Shown here: positions 22,257-32,402 of the stretch, piece after piece
How positions within the stretch are numbered: position 1 is the stretch's first letter
Layout of the letters: every line of letters begins with the position of its first letter
DNA from: Entophlyctis helioformis
Taxonomy: Eukaryota > Chytridiomycota > Chytridiomycetes > Chytridiales > Chytriomycetaceae
Reading direction: 5' to 3'
Assembly (NCBI GenBank): GCA_025526915.1
Contig: JAHLKH010000138.1
Coordinates: forward strand, 1 to 64,000
DNA length: 64,000 bases
Position numbers and translations under genes: made by a program
Notes under the pieces: generated by a model
What the model saw: only the letters and a program-made list of their open reading frames with translations
Told to the model about the DNA's origin: nothing
The model's database searches: none

Positions 22257-23540
22257 TTACTGATCAAGGCCCATGGCCGCTTTGAGCCGCTGGGAGTCGA
22301 CCGTTTCTGTCTCGACTGACGCAATCAGGCTCGCAACGTCGGCCGAAAGAGAGTCAAGCGGCACCCAGAACTCAGATCCAAGTGTGGCGCTCGGCTTGCC
22401 AAGGACGGCAATAGACTCGGTAGACGGCAGCTTAGCGAGAGACTCAAAGGCAGTCGCAAGCGCGTTCATGTCCTTGAGACCCAGTGCGATGCGGATGCGG
22501 AACACCGCGGCAAGGGCCGCGTCGGTTGACGCGCTGTTAGAGTCCAACAGAGTCTGGGCCGCTTTGAAGTCGCCCTGCTGGATGTGTGCGTGGACGAGGG
22601 CATAGACCGAGGCGGCGTCCAGCTTCCAGCCAAGAGAGGCAAGCTCGTTGGCCGTGATGAGCGATCGCCGCAGACCTTCTGCAGTACGGCCGTATGCGCC
22701 AGCCGCAATCAGCGACGAATAGTGGGCAGGAGTCGGCAGCATGTCGTAGTAGAGAACGACGGCAAAGCACTTGTACATCTTGTCCAGAGCCTCAATGTGC
22801 AGCGCCTCGGATGCGATGGTGTTGGGCGACAGGGCAGCGGTGCACAGACGATCCAGAAGAGCATGGACGTCGGCGGCAGACGGGATCAGACGGTAGATTG
22901 GACGATCGCAGAGCATGCGCAGGATGGTGTCGTCGGCGCCAGCGTTTCTAAGGGCATCAAAGATGGCAATGCGGTCTGCAGTGGTGTAGGCGTGGCCCTT
23001 GAGACGCCAGTCGCGCAGCATGGTGGCAAACAGGTCGGCGTCGTTCTGGGTCTGGATCTGGACGGCCAGATCACTGATGCCAGCGAGCAGGTGCTTGTTG
23101 ACGTGCATCAGCTCGGCAAGACGGTGGTGCTCGAGATGGAAAGACAGCGAGACGCCGGCGGGAGGCGGCGGCAGCTCGTCGGCCTCTTCGGTCTTTTCGG
23201 TGAAGCCGAACTGCTCGGACATGATGGACTGCTTGCCATTGACGGCCGGTGCCTTGGCGGCTTCTGTCTTGGCGGCCTTGTTTGAGACGGCGGATGCACC
23301 ACGAGCAGCGACGGCAGCAGAGGCAGCAAAGTGTCGTTTCTGATTCTGCAGCTGGAGCGAGGGCCGGACAGCAGGCGCAGCGGCAGACGCAGCGGCCGCG
23401 GACAGCGAGCCGAAAAGGGAGGCATGCGAGGACGAGGCCATGGCGGCGGCAGCCTTGCGCATGCCCGTGGCCATGCCCGTGGCCATGCCAGTGGTCGAGC
23501 ACAGGCGACGAGAGGCGGCTGCGGCTGCTGAGCAGATCAT
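22257..23540 (-). CDS. Unrecognised protein with mitochondrial-type N-terminus
   Basis: Single uninterrupted ORF of 427 residues, the only intronless gene of this size in the window. The first 100 residues are rich in Ala, Ser, Arg and Lys with almost no acids, as in a mitochondrial presequence, with three Met-containing MATG-like repeats. The rest is helical, with a run of two-helix units (for example AIFDALRNAGADDTILRML, ALVHAHIQQGDFKAAQTLL, AVFRIRIALGLKDMNALA), reminiscent of PPR/TPR repeats in mitochondrial RNA or ribosome factors. I do not recognise the family. Its promoter side faces the mobile element, whose left terminus begins 65 bp upstream of the ATG. Confidence 0.7.
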   Translation of the reverse strand: MICSAAAAASRRLCSTTGMATGMATGMRKAAAAMASSSHASLFGSLSAAAASAAAPAVRPSLQLQNQKRHFAASAAVAARGASAVSNKAAKTEAAKAPAVNGKQSIMSEQFGFTEKTEEADELPPPPAGVSLSFHLEHHRLAELMHVNKHLLAGISDLAVQIQTQNDADLFATMLRDWRLKGHAYTTADRIAIFDALRNAGADDTILRMLCDRPIYRLIPSAADVHALLDRLCTAALSPNTIASEALHIEALDKMYKCFAVVLYYDMLPTPAHYSSLIAAGAYGRTAEGLRRSLITANELASLGWKLDAASVYALVHAHIQQGDFKAAQTLLDSNSASTDAALAAVFRIRIALGLKDMNALATAFESLAKLPSTESIAVLGKPSATLGSEFWVPLDSLSADVASLIASVETETVDSQRLKAAMGLDQ

Positions 23541-23599
23541 TTTGGTTTGCGACGACAGGTGCAGGAGCGAGTTGGCGAGATCGCCTTAAACGGACTGTC

Positions 23600-23605
23600 C
23601 GGTTT
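23600..23605. repeat. Target-site duplication, left copy (CGGTTT)
   Basis: Six bases directly outside the left terminal inverted repeat, identical to those directly outside the right one. Confidence 0.75.
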
Positions 23606-23629
23606 GGGCCCGATATTCATACAATTACC
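23606..23629 (+). repeat. Left terminal inverted repeat
   Basis: 24 bp beginning GGGCCCGATATTCATAC. It matches the reverse complement of 32545-32568 at 20 of 24 positions, with mismatches at positions 8, 10, 11 and 18. A 6-bp inverted repeat (GAATTT/AAATTC, 23632-23650) lies just inside. Confidence 0.85.
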
Positions 23630-23785
23630 AAGAATTTTGGAATTAAATTCGACCCGAGAGGCGACGAATGCAAGCCCACATATCACGTGATTCAAGGCTC
23701 GCGTCAGCAACGAGCATGCGACGACGAGCGGGCGATGCACATCCAACGAGGGTCTCACCTTCTATTGAAGTGACCCGTTAGGTCG

Positions 23786-23803
23786 ATCGGGAGGTCCCCC
23801 GAT
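23786..23803. other. Hairpin just downstream of the Fanzor stop codon; candidate guide-RNA end
   Basis: ATCGGG (23786-23791) and CCCGAT (23798-23803) are perfectly complementary around a 6-nt loop, about 50 bp 3' of the Fanzor stop on its strand and inside the left end of the element. Fanzor and TnpB guide RNAs (omega RNAs) are usually encoded at this place, overlapping the 3' end of the gene and the element terminus. Assignment is positional only; a stem this short also arises by chance. Confidence 0.3.
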
Positions 23804-23849
23804 TCCAAAAGTTGGTAGTGGTGGTGCAAGTCAGAGTGCCAAAGGCTTG

Positions 23850-26800
23850 TCATGCGAGACAACACATGGCTGGCAACCAGGCTTGGGCACGACTTGCACG
23901 CCGCTGGATGGCAGTATGCATTGCCTTGATGTCTGCAAGGTGCTCTGGTGTGGCTGGATCGTCACTGGCTGGCGTGTGCGTCAAGTAGAGCGGCCGGTGT
24001 CCAAAGAGCAGATGCCACAGTGCGACCATCCCGATGTTGGTGGCTCCAAGCACGTCGCGGTGGTAGACGGTCGTGCAGTCTGTGCACTCGTAGCGTCGCA
24101 GGTTGGTGCGGTTCTTGTCTGGGATCCGCTGCTTGCACTGCGGGCACATCTGGCTGGTCAGGTTCTCATTGCAGCAGTAGATCTGTGTGTGTGTGTGTGC
24201 ATGATCGTGTGTCAGTTGGTGCACAGATGGATGGATGGATGGACAGCATGGCATCAGACGCACATAGGCATATCCAGACGACCGCAGATGCCTGATGAGA
24301 AACTTCTCAAACACAGCATGCCTGCCACCTTGGCCTGTAAAGTCGATGCCAAATGCCCAGACAACGGGAATGTTGTCCTCTGTCGACTTTGATCGGTCGA
24401 CAGGGAGGCCTTGAGACGCAGCAGATGCGCGCTTGCCAGTGGTCGATCCTGCCAGCTTCATGATGCCCTCAAGAGCCTGTCCGCGATCTGACATGCGCTT
24501 GCAGCGCATGGCAAACCGCTTGGCCTTGACCTTCTGTGGAATGCCATGCCATGCCATGCCATCCAGTGTGATCAGCAGGCGATCAAGCAGCATGGCGGCC
24601 GTGGCAATGGGCATCCAGAACCAGAGAAAACGTACCCATGCATTCAGGAATGGCGAGCAGTACGCACGGCAGCGCAGATCCCAAAAGGCTCTCTCGCCTG
24701 CTGTGGCGTTTGGATCAGCATGCTTTGCTGTCTTGAATGCAATGGCTGCCTGGATGTCGGCTGCCTTGGCATATTGATCAGCAAACCTGGCACAAGAGAC
24801 AGGCACTGTGAGTTGATCTGGTCAAGAGTGCGCATGGCAGAGTCATTGCATACATACCAGTCCTGAAAGATGCGCTCAGCATGTGCCATGCCAGAGGAGA
24901 GCACGTAGTTGGACTCGAGCTTATATGAAAAGTCTCTGAGATCAACCAAGATGCTGGACGCGCCATACATGTACCGCTGGCCCCAATCAATGCCGACAAT
25001 CCGCACAAACCGGTAGCCCTTGTTGGTGAACAGCTTGTTGGCTTTGGGGATGTTGGGCAGTCGCTGCGAGGCGTAAAAGTTGCACTTGCCCTGTCATGCC
25101 ATGGCATGAGTGAGGGATGTGCAATGCATGTGCACCAATGCGCGAGTTTAGCATGCAAGTGGCTTACAGGATTGGGTGCTTTTGGCTTGGTGGCTGTGGA
25201 TGGCATGTCAGTCGGTGCTGGTGCCAAGTGTGCATCATAATGGCACAGCAACTCACATGTGCCATCCATGTGATCATGCCCATCATTGGCCTCATCATCA
25301 TCAGAATCAAAATCATCATCATCATCAACCCACAGCTGCTGGCCTGAAGACACCAGATTGGAGCATGCAGAGCAAGGCGGCAGTCAGAATCAATGTGTGC
25401 ACCATCGCATCCAAGCACGCCACATACAGCAAGGTGACTCTGGACGGTCTGTGCGGCCATTGAGAGCCAGTTGAAAGATGCTGTATCCATCCGTCCTGAC
25501 GCTGCCTGTCAGGATTGCCTTGGTCCGTTTTGCTGGACGTGCCGCATCAATCGCAGCCTTGATATGCTCCTCGCGCTCCTTGCCAACCAGACCCTGCTTG
25601 TCAGCCTCTTGCGTCGCCTTGGCTGTGGCCTTGGCAACCGCGTCCATCTCATCTTTGGCTTGTGCAGGTGTCTGGAAGCGACCTTTCTCAGGGCGGAGGC
25701 CGGGAAGCAGGACGTCGAGAACACAGAGCTCTTGACTTGCGCTGAATGCCGGCTCAATATCCTTGTTGAATGACGCGAGGCCCAAGGTGGCTTTTTGGTA
25801 GTCTTGGATAAAAGTGCAGTGTCAGCATCAAATCATACACATGGCATAAACAAGTGCGACCTACTGAGTGCATCCAGAAGCTCCAGTCGCAATGTCTGCA
25901 AAGCATCACTCTGCTTGCCATTCTTGCGCTCATCCGTGGTCCCCATTACCGCCCAAAAGAGGGTGGCCTCGGTAATGAGGATGAACGGGTCGCGGCTCGC
26001 CGCCTCAGGGCACAACTTGATTGTTGTGCCAACAGCAAGCTTGCGCAGCTCGTAAAAGATCCTGATCTCTGAGAGTGACGCATTGCTCAAGATTGGCACA
26101 AGCACATGCAATGCTTGCGGGATTGTATCAAGACCGCCGTTGTCTGTGGCTGGCAGCGTGCTGGGTGTCGCGGCCGCGGTGGTGGCCTTGTCCTTCCTGC
26201 ACCGTTGCCTCTTGGGTTTGGCACTGTTGGTGGCTGATGAAGAGATGGACCGGTCGTGCTTGAGACCCGAGGCAGGAGGGGCAGCGTCTTGAGCAGCGTC
26301 TAGTGAGGCGTCCTCAGTGGCCGGTGGTGTGGTTGATGCTGGCCCTTTGCGCCTTTGTTTCTTGCGTGTCGGTGGGCTTGGTGTGGCAACCTCGGCAGCA
26401 GTGCGTTTGGCATCCTTGGTGGCGGCATGCTTGGCATCCTCGGCGGCCTTCTTAATGATCCCGATCCACCTGTCAACATCCTTGGCAGACGCACCCTGCA
26501 CCAGGCTGTGAGCTGCATCAACCAACAGCTTGGACTGGTTGGTCATAAAATGGGTGGCCAGCATGCAGCCGACGTCGCGTGCAAGGTTGGTGTAGATGTT
26601 GTGCCTTGCTTTTGCACAAAGGCTGCTATCAAGCCTGTAGGGCAGGACAGCCTCCAAAGTGTCCGTATGCACAGCATCTGCCGTCGGTGCACTCTTCTGC
26701 ATCAAGGCAGACAGATCTGCATTCGCCTGCTCCACAGTTGACTTGAACTTATTGGCCTTGGTTGTCGCTGTCTGCTGCACACGTGCTGTCTGTGAGATTG

Positions 26801-28432
26801 ACTTCCGTGTGCCTGCTTTCCACGTCGCTGCTTGCCGTGTGGTTTTCTGTGCTGCGGATGCCTGCTGTGTCGCGTCCACCTGCCCCTCCTTCCGTCTCCA
26901 TGTCCGATGTATGATCAGCTGCATCACGGTGACGATCCAGCAGTGGACAGGGTACTTGATCGCATGCGGCTGGACCATCTTATCATCCGCCATGATGTAT
27001 CCAATGTGATATAGCAGCATGTCCAAAGCACCCTCGCCACCAGACGTGCTGCTGGTGAGCGCCGTGAGCAGCTCATTTGCAGTTGGGACTGCTGGCGGCT
27101 GGGCGGCTGGCAATGATGCGCCGGCGCTGCTGGCTGCTGTTGCTGCTGTTGCTGTCACAGTCTGCGATGCATTTGCAAAGGTGCAGATCTCAAGCACCGT
27201 GTCGCGCTCGAGAGGCACCAAACTGCCATAGCGAGGTATCTCCGTGTTGCTGCTATGTGGTCCTGTGCCATACATCAGCCATGCATTGATGCGCTTTTGG
27301 AGGATGCACCTGCCCGTTGTCTGCATTGTGCCCTTGCCCTTGCCGAGGTCGTCTGGGTTGATGTAGTAGTATGTTTTCACACTGCCACTAGTGACTTGCA
27401 TCACGCAGTAGTCAAGTGGCAGTGGCGCATCTGGGCTGAGCTTGACAAGAACCTCGACTATTGCGCCGATCAACGCGAGGACAGCACACAAGAGGCCGGC
27501 TGTGTAATCGTACACCGTCAGGAGGGCATCCTTTCTGACCGAAATGGCCGTCTGCTTGGCCAGCGGTGTCTTGGTATGGGTCCCAAAATACTTTGTATAC
27601 TCTGGCTTGTTTGACAGCATCTCCTGCTCATTTCACGAGTGCACCAGTCAGCCTCACAACACCAAGCATCCAGAGCAACATGGCAATCAAACCCCATACC
27701 GCCAGATCCACAATCATAACACGGCTGTTATGCTGTGCCTCATCCTCATCCTCATCCTCATCCCTGCCCTTGCTCTTGCTCTTGCTCTTGCCCTTGCCTT
27801 TGCTCTTGTCCTCATCCTTGTACTTTGGTGCTTTACGATGATGCTGCACGTTTTTCCGACTGTCTGGTGTTTTGACTTTGAGGACCCCATTGACTGTCTG
27901 GACTGGCCCTGATGTCACGCAGCAATTGCCCGCAACATCCAGATGTGTCGCCCATCTATCATGATATTCGTGTCTACCAGCAGAATCCATGTCAGCAAGC
28001 ACGATCAGGGCTCGCAGCATGCCATCTGCCACTTACGTGCTTGTCGTTGTTGGAGATGGGGCCTTCCGGTGGCGTCGCCCTGACTTCTTCTTGTTTTTCT
28101 TGATGGTGTTCTCGGTCGCAGCCTTCTCAGCTTGCTCGGCATTCTCCTTTGCATGTGCAGCCTCTGTCTCCTCAGAGAATTGGAATGGCGCCTGCCGTGT
28201 TGGATGCAGCATCAGGCATCCCTTCCTTGTGCACGCAACACAGTCACAATCACCAACAGTGCCCTGTAACCTACCGTCGTATTAGTGTCATCAAGTACAC
28301 CAACGAGAAGTTTCTTACGGTTTGCTTGTTCAGGGCGATCGTTGTCAGATGACTTGGGCAGCGGTGGAGGAGGACCAGCCTGCGGAGTAGAATGATCAGC
28401 AATCGTGCCAAATCAGTACAGGCACACACCAT
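23850..28432 (-). CDS. Fanzor protein (TnpB-like candidate RNA-guided endonuclease)
   Basis: Confident exons: 28263-28037, 27973-27721, 27623-25865, 25802-25428, 25343-25257, 25193-25168, 25090-24858, 24786-24264 and 24182-23850 (about 1,270 residues). A possible first exon at 28432-28321 adds MVCACTDLARLL and about 26 more residues. The C-terminus holds a split RuvC domain: FVRIVGIDWGQRYMYGAS (first Asp), PVVWAFGIDFTGQGG, then NENLTSQMCPQC, whose Glu sits in the ExxTS position seen in Fanzors. A second Cys pair (CTDC) completes the zinc ribbon, and YHRDVLGATNIG carries the last Asp. Upstream lie a Cys cluster (GDCDCVACTRKGC), acidic and Lys-rich linkers and a 586-residue block that I do not recognise. 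At over 1,100 residues it is long for a Fanzor. Codon use is less GC-biased than in its neighbours. Confidence 0.85.
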
Positions 28433-30852
28433 CAGTGGAAGATGAGATGCACGGCGGCTTGCTCAATGACTTTCTGCAGCAGGGCAATGGCCATTTGACG
28501 CTGATTGACGAGTGTGATTGAATTGCCCTTGCTGATACGTCGATTCTTGAGGCCATTCAACTCATTCAGCAGGTTTGTGGCCTCATCATGGATAACTGCA
28601 AACGTGTCTGCCGGCGCCACTCTTGTGCTGATCCGTCCGCGGTACTCGGTCTTCTTCTTGCCTGTATCTGCAATAGCACATTCAACAAAAACGGCACTGT
28701 GAGTGGATTGCATCAACCATTTCAATGCAAGCAGAATATACTTGGAGTGGCTGTATGCCGGAAGGGGGCATTTTGTGGATGCACGATCTCATCCAGCTGC
28801 GTCTTCATTCTTGGAGCAACAGTCTGTCCAGGAGCAATGGATCGAGTCAGTCACATTCAAGATCAACAACTGTGTGTGGTGCAAGAGCAACGGCATGCAT
28901 CCAAGCCATGCAGCAACTTACAAAAGCATGCCAAATCATCTGATCCGCCTTACTGAGCACCATGTAATCATCTGGCTCGATGGACTGCTCGTGCACAATC
29001 TGCAGCAACTGTGCACTAGCCGCCCTGCAGATGGCTGCGAGGATGTCACGGCTAGTGACTCCATCATACTTGCTCGCAAGGAGATCAACTGTTTGCTCTA
29101 TGATGGCGTCCAATGCCACGTGGCAGCCATTGACCTCCTTGAATGCCACATCCAGCCGCCTGCTGGCAACAATCCCATTGGCAAGCTGTTTGACGCGATC
29201 GCTCGTCAAGTGGACAGGTGGGACACCAGTCTTGGCTTGCTGCTGCAGCTGCTGCGTGGTATGGATCAAACAGCAACCAGGCGATGAGCACCTGCACAAT
29301 AACGAGATCGCAGCATCAGAAACAGGAAAGCCATGTCAGTTTTTGCAGAAACACCACAGATGGCATGCATGCATACTTGGCTCCAGCCGAGGCTGTCACG
29401 TTGACATACATGTGGTTGGCATTGCCTTGTTGAGGCCCAGATCTGTGCAAGGCATGCAATCGTGTCAATGCCAATATGTCCATAAAATCCTTCAAGAATA
29501 GACTTGCCTCGCGACAATCGGGGCTGCAATTGTGCCAACTGGCGCTTTGGGCTCGATTCGGTCGACAAAGACCGAGAATGCATTCTTGAACATTGGTATG
29601 AGGCTCTTGTCATGACTCTTGGCCAAGTCCTTGATGTATGCATCCCTGAGGTCATACATGAACACCTTGGCCTCGTCAGGAGTCTCGAGTTTTCTATAGA
29701 GCTCAGCCTCCTTGCCATCCAACTTGGCCGCCTTGCGATCAAACCACACGTTAATGAACTTGGCAGCGGCCGTGATCCCTGAAGGCAATACAAGCAGAAT
29801 TGCGCATGAAGACAACGAATGGCATGTGAGTCATGACAGACAACAAAACAGGCGCAGCAACTCACCATGGCGATTGCGGCCAAAAAAGTCTGTATGAGAA
29901 AACACTGCAACACCCTGACATGCACCGCGAAAATCCCGCACGCCCAATGCAGACGCGGTTGAGGCGATACCGCCATGGTTGTATGAGCGAGGCTGGTTAA
30001 ACCGCCCATGCTGCAAGTGGGTCACAACGACACCACATTGACCAGCACAATGAGCAACCAGATCAGAGTCATTGGAGACAACAACGACTGGCTTGTCACT
30101 GTCACAAAATGGAGACTGTGAGCCATCAGTCACGGCAGAATGATCCAAGGCAATGTTACCTTGGCTCGCGAACATGGCGGGCAATGCATACATCAGCCTC
30201 ATAATCACACCAGCATACTGTGCATCCCTTCTTTTTGCCAACAAGCTTGTTGAGGGCCTCAACGATGTGCTGTTTGTCCGTCTGCGTCAATGTGAAAAAT
30301 CGGCCGAGAGCATGGGTCTCCTTTCTGAGTGGCCGACAGCAGAAGATGGTTAGTAAGGCAGCCACACAGCAGAGAGTAGCAAACCTACTTGGTCATCAAC
30401 CCAATCTGCTTGTATTCTTGACGGCGGAACGCATACCGCAGGACCTTGACCGCCGCATGCAGCATCTTGAGTGCGCGGTGTCGGTGCTCGATCTTTATAC
30501 CTGCGTCTCCGCGGCGACTGTCGACGTGGAATTTGATGGTGTGGCCATCACCGACCGACGCCATGAACAGCTCGATGGCCGGCTCGATAATGGCCTTCCA
30601 GGCATCCTTGGAGTCGGGCAAGCTGAACGATGCTGAGGCAATGAGCTGCGAGTAGAATACGCTTAGCATGTCAATGTGTAACATGCTGCTGACAAAGTCG
30701 TCTGTTGTTGCTGTTGCTGTTGTTGCTGGTCGCTGTTGCTGCAGTGTGCTGTGGAGCACGTGCTGCATGACCTGGCTGAGTGCTGTGCCAGCAAGGTAGA
30801 GCCAGACGGCACAGCCTAGCTTGAGCATTCTCAAGTAGCCGCGGACCGTCAT
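28432..30852 (-). CDS. XPG/FEN1/EXO1-family (PIN-like) nuclease, possibly frame-broken
   Basis: Exons 30852-30389, 30324-30160, 30098-29866 and 29778 to about 29510; then segments ending near 29370, 29291-28922, and through to 28432. The I-region signature is clear: CTVCWCDYEADVCIARHV (the E-A-D pair of EXO1/XPG proteins), followed 12 residues later by VVVVSNDSDLVAHC (the DSD motif). Together these are the metal-binding acids of structure-specific nucleases. FKNAFSVFVDRIEPKAPVG and, near the end, LLNELNGLKNRRISKGN are conserved-looking but unassigned. The canonical N-region aspartates are not evident. Between about 29530 and 29490 the frame switches from ...VGTIAAP to ...PDCREASLFLKDFM with no convincing splice pair, so this copy may carry a 1-nt frameshift. 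The stop TGA overlaps the ATG of the next frame. Confidence 0.65.
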
Positions 30853-30880
30853 GTTGCGTGGTGCTGGTGCGTGGGATGGG

Positions 30881-30882
<2 letters not shown>

Positions 30883-30917
<35 letters not shown>
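30883..30917. repeat. GT microsatellite
   Basis: About 17 GT units upstream of the XPG-like gene start, within the mobile element, interrupted only at its end by GAGT. Confidence 0.9.
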
Positions 30918-30919
<2 letters not shown>

Positions 30920-31004
30920 TGTGTGTATCTGTTTGTTTGCGGGCAAACATGGTGCGTTCCAAAGTGGCGCGCTTTGATCAGATCTGATGGGCGGAGTTGA
31001 ACTT

Positions 31005-31010
31005 TTTATT
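31005..31010 (-). terminator. Polyadenylation signal AATAAA
   Basis: A perfect AATAAA on the minus strand at the end of an open frame, suggesting that a minus-strand gene lying between about 32400 and 31020 ends here, before the XPG-like gene begins. Confidence 0.4.
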
Positions 31011-32400
31011 GCATGAAAACAGAGAGTGAGTCGACAGAGAGCGAGCATCCAGGCACTCGCCGTCCCCTGCCCAACAGCCATCAAGGAAGCAGCGAGCACA
31101 GCCAACAGCCAGGCATTCAAGATGCGGTTCTGTGTTGCTGGCACAGTCATTGATGAGATGCCACTCAGTGCGCAGCTTGATATGCACCGTGCAGCATCAC
31201 TCTGCGTGTCATGAGCTGCATTGCAGCGAGTCTCTCCAAGTGTCGTCTTCTCAGTCAATGTCCCATTGCATCCAACAATCGTCCTGATATGCATCTGCAT
31301 TGTGACCCAGTGCGATGCAGTTGGTGTTGCCTGACTGGCCAGCTGGTCCATGGACAGGTTGGCCGTTGGCGCACTGTCTGCATCGCCCCTCTGCTCTGGA
31401 TTGTCCTTGTCAACAAACACAGTGCATGCAAGACTGGGATCGTCAGGATTGTCGCCATCATCGTCGTTGTGGTTGTTGAATGAATGGAGGATGCATGGTC
31501 TGTCTGGCCACTCCAGTTGCTGGTCAGTGGGTCGCATCCAAGATGCCATCGCACCAAGTGCAATGTGGCCAGACACGCCTGCCAGCACTCGCATCCTCCT
31601 CACCAATCTCGCCTGGATCAGTGTCGTTGAGTGTGCTGCTCATCGAGTGCGCTGCCACTGTCGAGTTTGGCATCCAAGTCGGCATGCCAATCCAGCTGTC
31701 CAGCAAGCAGTTCCTGCAGCCAACTCCCAAGGATCGATCCATTGAGCACGTCTCAGTGGCTGCTCATCTGCTGCTGCTGCATCCCATGTCGCAGTGAGAA
31801 TGCACCAGGCAGCTCAGTCCTGCGATGCCAACGCTCTCGCTGTCCTCTTGAACAACAACCAGATCGCCCTGTTCACAGCCGTCTTGCCGACGTCCCTTGC
31901 TGTTTGGACCCATCAGACAAGCACACAGTCAGTGCCAAGCCCACACAGACACGGCCGTCAGACTGCTGTGCCGTCGTCGTCAACGGGCAATGGAGCATGC
32001 CTGGACAGACAGCGAGTCAACGCACCTGCTTGCCTGTCTGCAGCCTGCCTTCTGTCCGCCCGCCTTGTTGGGCACGCCTCTCAGACGGCCACGACCACGC
32101 TGCTCTGCTGGATGGCCTGCTGCATGCCACCTTGAGCAGTGAGCCTCGCCATCTCCCCTGAAGGACTCGACCAAGGAGAGCTGGACCATATCCGTGCAGA
32201 TGGGTGAAAGGGTGGCGCGCTGTCTGCTAGGCCGTGTTGAAGGTGTGGTGGAAGTGGTGGTGCTGTCGCCTGCGTCGTTGTCGTTGGGCTCGTTGTTGCT
32301 TGTGTGCAGTTGGGCGGCAAGTGCAGCAGCGTCTGGATCTGGCATGGCGCGTTGCTGCTGTGCTCGCATCGCGCAGTGTCTGCACTTCGCAAGGGCTCTC
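31011..32400 (-). CDS. Unresolved third gene of the mobile element
   Basis: The minus strand has several overlapping protein-like segments in different frames, as in an intron-split gene, but no single exon chain could be established. Protein-like blocks are NEPNDNDAGDSTTTST (around 32290), MARLTAQGGMQQAIQQSSVV (around 32110), DLVVVQEDSESVGIAGL (around 31850), SILGSWLQELLAGQLDWHAD (around 31710) and CTVFVDKDNPEQRGDADSAP (around 31400). The last block is followed by TENLSM-like and Thr/Cys-rich sequence and a hydrophobic segment (NAWLLAVLAASLMAVG, around 31100). A polyadenylation signal follows. No family is recognised and no DDE triad is apparent. It could be the missing transposase, an N-terminal part of the XPG-like protein, or decayed sequence. 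Confidence 0.3.
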
Positions 32401-32402
32401 TA

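Noticed and set aside
23786..23803. Rho-independent terminator
   Set aside because: Bacterial-type terminators are not expected in nuclear DNA, and no T-run follows on the minus strand.
28034..30852. A single continuous XPG-Fanzor fusion protein as the default model
   Set aside because: The possible exon at 28381-28321 can be read in frame from the XPG side (through donor gtgcat) but then fails to join the next exon in phase. Two overlapping frames fit better, though fusion is not excluded.
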